From NCBI GenBank assembly GCA_002453275.1, contig DKGN01000095.1:1-12184 (forward strand): a stretch of DNA of 12,184 bases, written 5' to 3'. The notes beneath the pieces are model-generated. The model was given only the letters and a program-made list of their open reading frames with translations, did no database searches and was not told the origin of the DNA. Positions within the stretch are counted from its first letter, which is position 1; each line of letters opens with the position of its first letter. Source of the stretch: Caryophanales bacterium UBA6769 (GTDB lineage: Bacteria; Bacillota; Bacilli; Bacillales; UBA6769). The position numbers and the translations under genes were made by a program. Below are positions 1 through 7,418 of the stretch, piece after piece.

Positions 1-163
1 CGTGGGCGGCTGGTGAGCCTCCGCTTGCTACAATTAACAAATGTAGCGTTCAAAAAATAATTGAATGACTGAAAGCAAAGTCTGCTATTAAAGAAGATTA
101 AGGCATGAAGTATTTTGCCGAAGCGGTCAGATCCAATCACGTACCGCACAGTATCGTTCAACT
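1..163 (+). repeat. Dispersed repeat, copy A (truncated by window edge)
   Basis: This stretch matches the reverse complement of 5168-5330 base for base without indels. My hand alignment gives about 15 mismatches in 163 columns, near 91% identity. It contains a small hairpin at 27-47 (GCTACAAT/ATGTAGC type, one mismatch in the stem) and a second conserved inverted pair, GCGGT near 123-127 and ACCGC near 143-147. The match starts at the first base of the window, so the element probably extends upstream. No protein is supported in it. The 'cgtgggcggctggtgagcct' end resembles repeats I recall from Bacillaceae intergenic regions; that is memory, not a search. Confidence 0.85.
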
Positions 164-232
164 CCGTGAGAAAATGATGGATCAAAAAAATCAACAAATC
201 TTTATAGTGTGCTTTGTAAGGAAGGGATAGTA

Positions 233-3200
233 TTGAACTTCACCCATTTACGTATACATAGTGAATTTAGCCTGTTGGCGGGGGCTTGTCGGATTCAGCC
301 ACTCGTTTCTCGAGCGAAAGAACTTGGCTTTCGCTCGCTTGCTATTACAGATAAGAATGTCATGTACGGGACAATCCCGTTTTACAAAGCGTGTGTCCAG
401 GCTGGCATTAAACCAATTATTGGGCTTGAAGCTCAAGTGATGACAGGGGCTGAACAGCAAGGACGTAGCTACCCTCTCGTCTTATTAGCAAAAAATGAAG
501 CAGGCTATCGAAATTTATTAAAAGTAAGTACGTATATTCAAAGTCAGCAAGGTCGAAAAATAGAAGCGATTCCCATTTCAGTACTTGCAGATTATACAGA
601 AGGAGTCTACGGTCTCTCAGCAGGGATAGACGGGGAGATTGGTCAATGTCTTTTGCATGAAGAGTATGATTTTGCTCGTTCGCTTGCTGAGAAGCTTCAG
701 CAAACATTTGAAAAACATCACTTTTTTCTTGAAATCACTGATCGCGGATTACAGGAAGAGAAAAGGCTCAATGAAGTCACTTTTTCCTTAGCCGAAAAAC
801 TCGGTATTCCACTCGTAGGAACGAACAATGTTTCTTATGTGACCCAACGAGAAGTTATTGCATATGAGGCGTTACGGGCAATTAAAGACGGCTCAACGAT
901 AAACAGGGATACGAACGATCAATCTTTTTTAAAGCCCGCTGGGGAAATGGCTGATGCGTTTCCAAAAAAATGGCATCACGCGTTAGAAATGAGCGGTAAA
1001 ATTGCCGAATCATGCGAGGTAACGTTAACACTAGGCAAATATGTCCTGCCAAAATATCCTCTACGAGAAGGTATAACGGCAGGGGAAGCACTGCGAAAAC
1101 TATGCATGCGTGGTGCTGAAGAACGTTTTTCAACGATTTCACAGCAAGTAAAAGATCGGCTAGATTATGAATTGAAAGTCATCAATGATATGAATTTCAA
1201 CGATTATTTCTTAATTGTTTGGGATTTTATGAAATTTGCTCGCGAACGAAATATACTTACTGGACCAGGACGAGGTTCAGCAGCAGGATCACTCGTTGCC
1301 TATGTACTTTTTATTACAAATGTAAATCCATTAAAGCATGATCTTTTATTTGAACGATTTTTAAACCCTGAACGGATTTCAATGCCAGATATAGATATTG
1401 ACTTTGCAGATACGAAGCGGGATGAGGTTATTCGCTACGTGAGCAAAAAATACGGAAACGAACACGTCGCTCAAATTATCACGTTTGGAACGCTTGCAGC
1501 GAGAGCGGCAGTCAGAGATGCGGGCAAAGTACTCGGGGTTGAAGCGAGTGAAATAGAAAAAGTTGCACGAGCGATCCCGACAAAACCAGGGATGACGTTA
1601 AAAAAAGCGTTAACAAGCTCGACATCGTTAGCAACACTCCTTCGTCAGTCAGAGCCAGCCCGCAAAACAGTTAAGCTTGCTCGTATGATTGAAGGATTTC
1701 CTCGTCACACGTCAACTCATGCTGCAGGTGTCGTCATTAGTGATGAACCGTTAACAGACGTCGTAGCATTAAAGGGCGGGCAAGATGATCTTCCACTTAC
1801 GCAATTCCCAATGGAAGATTTAGAGGATATCGGATTATTAAAAATGGACTTCCTCGGATTGCGTAACTTAACGTTAATCGAAAATATCCTTGATTACATC
1901 AAGAAAAGTACAGGCAGGAATATTGTTCTTGATCAAATCCCTTACGATGATCAGAAAACGTTTTCTTTATTAGGAAAAGGCGATACAACAGGAATTTTTC
2001 AGCTTGAGTCAGCTGGTATGCGTAACGTATTGTCAAAATTAAAACCGAATGAATTTGAAGACATCGTAGCTGTGAACGCACTGTATCGTCCTGGGCCGAT
2101 GGATAATATCCCTACATACATTGCTACAAAACATGGTAAGCAACGAGCAACCTATCCACATCCGGATTTAAAACCAATTTTAGAAAAGACGTATGGAGTC
2201 ATCGTATATCAAGAACAGATCATGCAAATCACTTCACGCATGGCAGGCTTTTCTCTTGGGGAAGCGGATTTGTTAAGAAGGGCGATATCTAAGAAAAATC
2301 GTGCGGTGCTTGAGCAGGAGCGAGATCATTTTGTCAAGGGATGTTTGAAGAAAGGCTATGACGAGAAACTAGCAATGTCCATTTATGACTTGCTCGTTCG
2401 TTTTGCGGACTACGGTTTCAATCGAAGTCATGCTGTTGCATACAGTATGATTGCTTATCAGCTTGCATATTTAAAAGCGAATGAACCTCTGGCATTTTTC
2501 ACTGCTTTATTATCCAGTGTTATTGGTAATGATGAAAAGCTCGCAGACTATATTAAAGAAGCTCGTCAAAAAGAAATAGCGATTCAACCACCATCTATTA
2601 ATGAAAGTGAAGCTACTTTTACGGTTAAGGATGGGACGATTCAATTTGGCTTGCTTGCGATTAAACAAGTCGGAGTTCAGGCCGTGAGAGAGCTAATTCA
2701 AAATCGTCAAGCATCCGGAAAATTTACAGATTTATTTGATTTATGCGCACGGATACCTGTTCATGTCATGAATCGGCGGGCATATGAGGCTTTGATTTTA
2801 TCTGGTGCGTGTGATGAATTTGCTGTTGATCGTGGAACACTCCTCGCGACGCTTGATGATGCGATTGAAATAGCGGAGAAGGAGCAAAAAAACAAAGATC
2901 AGGTAGGGCTATTTAATCGTACAGAACGAGACCATACTTATATCGATGTTCCTCCGTTTACAAGTCTTGAAAAGTTAACGCATGAAAAAGAAGTACTTGG
3001 CTTTTATTTGAGTGGCCATCCATTGAGTGAATATGAATCATTGCTTGAACAAATCCGAGTGAATAAACTAGCTATATTCAAAAAGAAACATGTAAAGCAA
3101 AAGGTACGTATTGCTGTCCTAGTTGAGCACGTGCGTCTTATAAAGACGAAAAAAGGAGAACAAATGGCGTTTTTAAAAGTAAGCGACGATACGGGGAACG

Positions 3201-3616
3201 CAGAAATTGTTGTTTTTCCAAATGTGTATCGAGAAGTGAGAAAAAGCTTAACTGCTGAAGCCCTTTTGTATATAGATGGTAAGCAAGAGTACCAAGAAGA
3301 TGGAACTGTTAAAATTATTGCTAATCAACTTACGAATTTGGAAACACTACGGAAACAGGCAACGACTGTTATATTATTAAAAATTGACCCTCAATTGCAA
3401 AATAATCAGATGACCCAATTACAACAAGTATTAAAGAAACACCCAGGGGACAAAAGTGTTCAGCTCTATTATGAAACTGAAAAACGTATTCGCCATTTAT
3501 CTAAGCAATATTCGATTTCAGGAAGTGAAGTATGCTTACAAGAAATTAAGCAAATTCTTGGAAATAAAAATGTCATTTTAAGAACTGTTTTCGAATTTTC
3601 AGAAATAAAAGCATAA
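233..3616 (+). CDS. dnaE: DNA polymerase III alpha subunit, DnaE class
   Basis: Replicative DNA polymerase. In Bacillus this enzyme extends RNA primers on the lagging strand before PolC takes over. The TTG at 233 is chosen because AAGGAAGGG sits 6 bases upstream (218-226) and the resulting start, MNFTHLRIHSEFSLL, matches the family; a GTG at 209 would add 8 residues without a ribosome site. The protein has 1127 residues, the usual size (B. subtilis about 1115). Domains: PHP at about 3-270; polymerase core with GPGRGSAAGS near 344, PDIDIDF (Asp386, Asp388) and the third catalytic Asp at 539 in MDFLGLR; helix-hairpin-helix-like region near 840-870; OB fold about 950-1040. The PHP domain begins RIH where metal-binding members have HxH, so it is probably not a proofreading nuclease. 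No clear promoter lies between the repeat and the gene; TATAGT at 203-208 lacks a good -35. Confidence 0.97.
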   Translation: MNFTHLRIHSEFSLLAGACRIQPLVSRAKELGFRSLAITDKNVMYGTIPFYKACVQAGIKPIIGLEAQVMTGAEQQGRSYPLVLLAKNEAGYRNLLKVSTYIQSQQGRKIEAIPISVLADYTEGVYGLSAGIDGEIGQCLLHEEYDFARSLAEKLQQTFEKHHFFLEITDRGLQEEKRLNEVTFSLAEKLGIPLVGTNNVSYVTQREVIAYEALRAIKDGSTINRDTNDQSFLKPAGEMADAFPKKWHHALEMSGKIAESCEVTLTLGKYVLPKYPLREGITAGEALRKLCMRGAEERFSTISQQVKDRLDYELKVINDMNFNDYFLIVWDFMKFARERNILTGPGRGSAAGSLVAYVLFITNVNPLKHDLLFERFLNPERISMPDIDIDFADTKRDEVIRYVSKKYGNEHVAQIITFGTLAARAAVRDAGKVLGVEASEIEKVARAIPTKPGMTLKKALTSSTSLATLLRQSEPARKTVKLARMIEGFPRHTSTHAAGVVISDEPLTDVVALKGGQDDLPLTQFPMEDLEDIGLLKMDFLGLRNLTLIENILDYIKKSTGRNIVLDQIPYDDQKTFSLLGKGDTTGIFQLESAGMRNVLSKLKPNEFEDIVAVNALYRPGPMDNIPTYIATKHGKQRATYPHPDLKPILEKTYGVIVYQEQIMQITSRMAGFSLGEADLLRRAISKKNRAVLEQERDHFVKGCLKKGYDEKLAMSIYDLLVRFADYGFNRSHAVAYSMIAYQLAYLKANEPLAFFTALLSSVIGNDEKLADYIKEARQKEIAIQPPSINESEATFTVKDGTIQFGLLAIKQVGVQAVRELIQNRQASGKFTDLFDLCARIPVHVMNRRAYEALILSGACDEFAVDRGTLLATLDDAIEIAEKEQKNKDQVGLFNRTERDHTYIDVPPFTSLEKLTHEKEVLGFYLSGHPLSEYESLLEQIRVNKLAIFKKKHVKQKVRIAVLVEHVRLIKTKKGEQMAFLKVSDDTGNAEIVVFPNVYREVRKSLTAEALLYIDGKQEYQEDGTVKIIANQLTNLETLRKQATTVILLKIDPQLQNNQMTQLQQVLKKHPGDKSVQLYYETEKRIRHLSKQYSISGSEVCLQEIKQILGNKNVILRTVFEFSEIKA

Positions 3617-3621
3617 AACTG

Positions 3622-3649
3622 TTTACAAGTTGTTCACGATTGTTATAGT
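3622..3649 (+). promoter_or_regulatory. Candidate sigma-A promoter for malic enzyme
   Basis: TTTACA at 3622-3627 and TATAGT at 3644-3649 are separated by 16 bases, close to the vegetative consensus. It begins just after the dnaE stop and would give a leader of about 145 bases before the malic enzyme start. The -10 overlaps an AT-rich inverted repeat, GTTATA 3642-3647 and TATAAC 3658-3663, followed by seven or more T, which could be an operator or a weak terminator for dnaE. Confidence 0.45.
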
Positions 3650-3728
3650 ATATTAAGTATAACTTTTTTTACTAGTGCTTAAATACAGACATTCGGGATT
3701 GCAAAAATACGCCATTATACAGTGCTCG

Positions 3729-3760
3729 GTACTCTCATACTAGAGGGAGTATAAATTTTT
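3729..3760 (+). other. Hairpin in the malic enzyme leader
   Basis: TACTCTC (3730-3736) pairs with GGGAGTA (3745-3751) with one G-T wobble and an 8-base loop. TAAATTTTT follows. It could be a weak terminator, an attenuator or an mRNA-stabilising structure. The T run starts a few bases after the stem, so it is not a textbook terminator. Confidence 0.35.
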
Positions 3761-3800
3761 AAACTTTATTAGAAGAATGTAAATAGGGGTGGGGATTTGG

Positions 3801-5081
3801 ATGACGATAAAAGAAGATAGCATTGAGAAAAAGGGAGTGGCTCCTGTGTCGACGTTACGTGACGAGGCTTTACAAATACACCGTGAGTTTGGAGGTAAGC
3901 TTGAATCAAAGTCAAAAGTTGAAGTTCGCAATTCAAAAGATTTGAGCCTTGCATACTCTCCAGGTGTAGCAGAGCCTTGTATCGAGATTAATAAAGAGCC
4001 GAGCAAGGTTTATGAATATACGATGAAAGGCAATATGGTTGCGGTCGTTTCAAATGGAACAGCCGTTTTAGGACTAGGAGATATTGGTCCCGAGGCATCA
4101 CTTCCCGTTATGGAAGGAAAAGCAGTTTTATTTAAAAGCTTTGCTGGGGTAGATGGGTTTCCAATTTGCTTAAATACAAACGATGTCGATGCAATTGTTG
4201 AAACCGTGAAATTACTTGAACCGACGTTTGGTGGCGTAAACTTAGAAGATATTGCGGCTCCGCAATGCTTTGAAGTTGAAGAACGTTTAAAAGCAGAAAC
4301 GAATATTCCAATTTTTCATGATGATCAACATGGAACTGCTATCGTTACATTAGCTGGTCTTGTAAATGCACTCAAGCTTACTGGTAAAGAAATGTCTAAT
4401 GTAAGAGTAATCGTAAATGGTGCAGGTGCTGCCGGTATCGCAATTATTAGATTGTTAGAGCGATTCGGTGTTAAGGATATTATTATGTGTGACTCAAAAG
4501 GGGCGATTTATGAAGGACGTCCTAACGGCATGAACGATATGAAAGAGCTAATTGCTAAATTTACAAACCACGAGAAAAAGTCTGGGTCACTAGCCGAAGT
4601 CATTTATGGAACTGATGTTTTCATTGGGGTGTCCGTTGCAGGTGCTCTAACAGAAGAGATGATTCGTTCAATGAATGAAGATCCAATTATTTTTGCTATG
4701 GCTAATCCGATTCCTGAAATTGCGCCAGACGAAGCAAAAGAAGCTGGTGCAAAAGTAGTCGGTACAGGTCGTTCTGATCATCCAAATCAAGTGAACAACG
4801 TTTTGGCGTTTCCAGGTATTTTCCGAGGTGCTCTTGATGTAAGGGCAAAGGACATCAATGAGGAAATGAAAGAAGCGGCTGTATACGCAATTGCTTCTCT
4901 CGTCTCCGATGCAGAATTGACAGAGGATTACGTTATCCCAGGTCCATTTGATCCACGGGTAGCTCCAGCAGTCGCGGCAGCCGTTGCCAAAGCAGCAATG
5001 GAGAGCGGCACAGCAAGACTAGAGGTGGACCCGAAAGAAATAGAAGAAAAAACGCGCAATCTCGCAATCATTGGAAAGTAA
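3801..5081 (+). CDS. ytsJ: Malic enzyme, YtsJ type (malate to pyruvate + CO2)
   Basis: Cytoplasmic oxidative decarboxylation of malate to pyruvate, linking the citric acid cycle to pyruvate and NAD(P)H. The B. subtilis relative YtsJ prefers NADP; the sequence alone does not settle the cofactor here. Numbered from the ATG at 3801: AYSPGVAEPC with catalytic Tyr52, the MEGKA lysine 107, metal ligands in NLEDIAAP (Glu149, Asp150) and FHDDQHGTA (Asp174), the GAGAAG nucleotide-binding loop at 207-212, and ANPIPEI. Two starts are plausible. ATG 3801 has AGGGGTGGGG 6 bases upstream and gives 426 residues. GTG 3846 has AAGGGAG 8 bases upstream and gives 411 residues, the family length, beginning VSTLRDEAL like YtsJ MSLREEAL. 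The gene lies between its own promoter candidate and a strong terminator, so it is probably transcribed alone or as the tail of dnaE. Confidence 0.95.
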   Translation: MTIKEDSIEKKGVAPVSTLRDEALQIHREFGGKLESKSKVEVRNSKDLSLAYSPGVAEPCIEINKEPSKVYEYTMKGNMVAVVSNGTAVLGLGDIGPEASLPVMEGKAVLFKSFAGVDGFPICLNTNDVDAIVETVKLLEPTFGGVNLEDIAAPQCFEVEERLKAETNIPIFHDDQHGTAIVTLAGLVNALKLTGKEMSNVRVIVNGAGAAGIAIIRLLERFGVKDIIMCDSKGAIYEGRPNGMNDMKELIAKFTNHEKKSGSLAEVIYGTDVFIGVSVAGALTEEMIRSMNEDPIIFAMANPIPEIAPDEAKEAGAKVVGTGRSDHPNQVNNVLAFPGIFRGALDVRAKDINEEMKEAAVYAIASLVSDAELTEDYVIPGPFDPRVAPAVAAAVAKAAMESGTARLEVDPKEIEEKTRNLAIIGK

Positions 5082-5103
5082 AAAAAGAACGACTTAATTT
5101 TTG

Positions 5104-5135
5104 AACGGAGAAGGGAAAAACCTTCTCCGTTTCTT
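5104..5135 (+). terminator. Rho-independent terminator after malic enzyme
   Basis: ACGGAGAAGG (5105-5114) and CCTTCTCCGT (5121-5130) form a perfect 10-bp stem with a 6-base loop, followed by TTCTT. It begins about 23 bases after the malic enzyme stop and isolates that gene from accD. Confidence 0.88.
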
Positions 5136-5167
5136 AATGTATGAAGACGTCTCCTATCCAATTTCAC

Positions 5168-5330
5168 AGTTGCACGATACAGTGCGGTAATAAATTGGAT
5201 TTGACCGCTTCGGCAGAATACTTCATGCCTTAATCTTCTTTAATAGCAGACTTTACTTTCAGTCATTCAATTATTTTTTGAACGCTACAATTGTTGATTG
5301 TAGCGAGCGGAGGCTCACCAGCTATCCACG
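5168..5330 (-). repeat. Dispersed repeat, copy B (inverted relative to copy A)
   Basis: The reverse complement of this segment aligns with 1-163 over all 163 bases at about 91% identity with no gap. The internal hairpin is perfect in this copy: GCTACAAT 5284-5291 and ATTGTAGC 5297-5304 around a 5-base loop. Homology to the family probably continues into 5331-5350, which reads gctttccgtgg on the minus strand, but copy A is cut off there so this cannot be tested. No transposase or open frame is present, so if mobile it would depend on enzymes supplied elsewhere. Confidence 0.87.
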
Positions 5331-5578
5331 GAAAGCGAAGTGTATTTTCGGAGCGGTTCACGCTTACCTTTACTTTTAAGCTACCGCGCAGTTTATCCAT
5401 ATAGTGTCCTATAAACATCATGAAAAAGGTTAAAATGGAGTATAACTTAATCGTATAGACTAGATTTACAGATCTCTCATCGGGTAGAATGGATGTAGCT
5501 ACCTTTTGGTAAAAAATGATACAGTTGTGCCAAATACGTTCAATTTGTTAGAAATGGGAACGAAAAGGAAGGATTATT
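5331..5578. other. Non-coding region upstream of accD
   Basis: No gene is supported here. The first 20 to 60 bases may be the outer part of the repeat. The rest should hold the accD promoter, but no pair of boxes is convincing: TAGAAT (5485-5490) lies only 14 bases from TTTACA (5465-5470), and TTGTGC (5525-5530) with TTAGAA (5548-5553) has the right 17-base spacing but a poor -35. A short inverted pair GGTAG (5483-5487) and CTACC, followed by TACCTTTTGGTA, is visible near 5499-5512. The accD ribosome site AAAGGAAGGA ends at 5573. Confidence 0.5.
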
Positions 5579-6439
5579 TTGATTAGAGACTTTTTTGTAA
5601 AGAAAAGAAAATATGCTACTGTTCCTTCGGAAAGGTTGAAGCAAGATGTGCCTGAGGGTATCATGACAAAGTGTCCTGATTGTAAGCACATCATCTATAC
5701 AAAAGAACTAAAAAAATCATTAAATGTTTGTCAATCATGTGGATTTCATATGCAATTAACAGCTTACGAACGAATAGAGAGTGTAATTGATGAAGATTCT
5801 TTTATTGAATACGATCAAGAAATGGTTTCTGAAAATCCACTTGGCTTTCCGAATTACCTCGAACGACTCGAAAGTGACAAGGAAAAGTCAGCCTTAAATG
5901 AAGCGATTGTAACCGGAGAAGGTACGATCGATTCATTACCAACCGTTATTGCTGTTATGGACTCGCGCTTTCGGATGGGAAGCATGGGTTCAGTCGTAGG
6001 TGAGAAAATTACTCGGGCAATTGAACAAGCGGAAGAAAAGCAATGGCCGTTCATCATTTTCACAGCTTCAGGTGGAGCTCGTATGCAAGAAGGCGTATTA
6101 AGTTTAATGCAAATGGCAAAAACGAGTGCCGCATTAAAGAAGTTTAGTAATGAAGGCGGTTTATTTATTTCAGTGATGACTCACCCAACGACGGGAGGAG
6201 TTTCTGCTAGTTTTGCGTCATTAGGAGATTATAATTTTGCTGAACCACGTGCATTAATTGGGTTTGCGGGCAGGCGAATTATTGAACAAACAATTAGAGA
6301 AGAACTTCCTCAAGATTTCCAGACAGCTGAGTTCCTTATGAAACACGGTCAGCTTGATCGTGTCATTCATCGTACAGAAATGAAGGAAACGCTCGCGAAA
6401 ATAATAGACATGCATCGCGCGGTAGAGGGGGAATCATAG
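5579..6439 (+). CDS. accD: Acetyl-CoA carboxylase carboxyltransferase subunit beta
   Basis: The beta half of the carboxyltransferase that moves CO2 from biotin on AccB to acetyl-CoA, giving malonyl-CoA for fatty acid synthesis. It works as an AccA2-AccD2 tetramer. The 286-residue length is normal. An N-terminal zinc ribbon uses Cys32, Cys35, Cys51 and Cys54 (CPDC...CQSC). The crotonase-like core has FRMGSMGSVVGEKI (131-144), TASGGARMQEG (162-172), HPTTGGVSASFA (202-213) and ALIGFAGRRIIEQT (225-238). The TTG start at 5579 is supported by AAAGGAAGGA 5-6 bases upstream and by the family-like MIRDFFVKKRKYATVP; the next Met, residue 29, would remove part of the conserved N-terminus just ahead of the zinc ribbon. 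The stop overlaps the accA start by one base, so the two subunits are probably translationally coupled at equal amounts. Confidence 0.97.
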   Translation: MIRDFFVKKRKYATVPSERLKQDVPEGIMTKCPDCKHIIYTKELKKSLNVCQSCGFHMQLTAYERIESVIDEDSFIEYDQEMVSENPLGFPNYLERLESDKEKSALNEAIVTGEGTIDSLPTVIAVMDSRFRMGSMGSVVGEKITRAIEQAEEKQWPFIIFTASGGARMQEGVLSLMQMAKTSAALKKFSNEGGLFISVMTHPTTGGVSASFASLGDYNFAEPRALIGFAGRRIIEQTIREELPQDFQTAEFLMKHGQLDRVIHRTEMKETLAKIIDMHRAVEGES

Positions 6440-7404
6440 TGGCTGAACTAGAATTCGAGCGCCCGATTAATGATTTAAAAAACAAAATTAACGAATTAAA
6501 AACTTTTATGGACGAAAAAGGAATCGACTTAACAGCCGAACTGCAGAAATTAGAAGCCCGGTTGCAAACATTAGAAAGAGAAACGTATGAAAATATGCAG
6601 CCTTGGTATCGCGTTCAAATTGCTCGGTACCAGGCTAGACCGACAACGCTCGATTATATTGAGCATTTATTTACTGATTTTATCGAATTGCATGGCGATC
6701 GTTTGTATGGCGATGATGCCGCAATCGTAGCAGGAATTGCTAAATATAAAGGGAGACCTGTAACCGTCATCGGTCATCAACGGGGAAAAGACACGAAAGA
6801 AAACATTCGACGTAACTTTGGTATGCCTCATCCTGAAGGGTACCGGAAAGCGTTAAGACTGATGAAACAAGCAGAAAAATTTAACCGGCCAATTATTACT
6901 TTTATTGATACGAAAGGTGCTTATCCGGGTAAAGCTGCTGAAGAGCGTGGGCAAAGTGAAGCGATTGCAAAAAATTTATTTGAAATGGCGGGATTGACCG
7001 TTCCGGTTATTTGTATCGTTATTGGGGAAGGTGGAAGTGGTGGCGCTCTTGCTTTAGGGATAGGCGATCGAATTTATATGCTTGAGAACGCTACTTATTC
7101 TGTCATTTCTCCTGAAGGGGCTGCAGCCTTATTATGGAAAGATTCAGCTCAAGCGAAACGTGCTGCGGAAACGATGAAAATAACGGCACAAGATTTGTTT
7201 GAACTTCGTATTATCGATGAAATCATACAAGAAATAACAGGCGGTGCACACCGTGATCCGAAAAAGCAAGCGGAGCTAATGAATGCAGTCTTAGAGAAAG
7301 GATTAGCAGAACTAACTTCGTTATCTGCAAATGAATTAATTGAAAAGCGCTATGACAAATATCGAAAAATCGGTACATACAAAGAACAAGTAACTGAAAA
7401 GTGA
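6439..7404 (+). CDS. accA: Acetyl-CoA carboxylase carboxyltransferase subunit alpha
   Basis: Partner of AccD in the carboxyltransferase step of malonyl-CoA synthesis. At 321 residues it is full length. Residues 8-50 form the charged N-terminal helical region; RPTTLDYIEHLF (67-78) and HGDRLYGDD (85-93) follow, then GHQRGKDTKENIRRNFGMP (112-130), IDTKGAYPGKAAEERGQSE (156-174), and the GEGGSGGALALG loop (196-207) whose backbone glycines form the oxyanion hole in this fold. SVISPEGAAALLWKD (221-235) is the family signature. GTG at 6439 shares its G with the accD stop (TAGTG), and AGAGGGGG lies 7-8 bases upstream inside accD. The protein ends 14 bases before pyruvate kinase, where Bacillus normally carries pfkA. 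Confidence 0.97.
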   Translation: MAELEFERPINDLKNKINELKTFMDEKGIDLTAELQKLEARLQTLERETYENMQPWYRVQIARYQARPTTLDYIEHLFTDFIELHGDRLYGDDAAIVAGIAKYKGRPVTVIGHQRGKDTKENIRRNFGMPHPEGYRKALRLMKQAEKFNRPIITFIDTKGAYPGKAAEERGQSEAIAKNLFEMAGLTVPVICIVIGEGGSGGALALGIGDRIYMLENATYSVISPEGAAALLWKDSAQAKRAAETMKITAQDLFELRIIDEIIQEITGGAHRDPKKQAELMNAVLEKGLAELTSLSANELIEKRYDKYRKIGTYKEQVTEK

Positions 7405-7418
7405 AAGGATGAACGTAC

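Noticed and set aside
105..230. A 41-codon open frame starting MKYFAEAVRSN, ending 2 bases before the dnaE start
   Set aside because: Most of it lies in repeat copy A. The matching frame in copy B stops after 20 codons, the differences between copies fall largely at first and second codon positions, and there is only a weak ribosome site. This does not look like selection for a protein.
5340..5375. A CcpA (cre)-like sequence around GGTAAGCGTGAACC on the minus strand
   Set aside because: Only the central AAGCG and a few other positions fit the cre consensus; it also lies where the repeat family probably extends.
5461..5490. TTTACA ... TAGAAT as the accD promoter
   Set aside because: The spacing is 14 bases, too short for a vegetative promoter; left as part of the described intergenic region.
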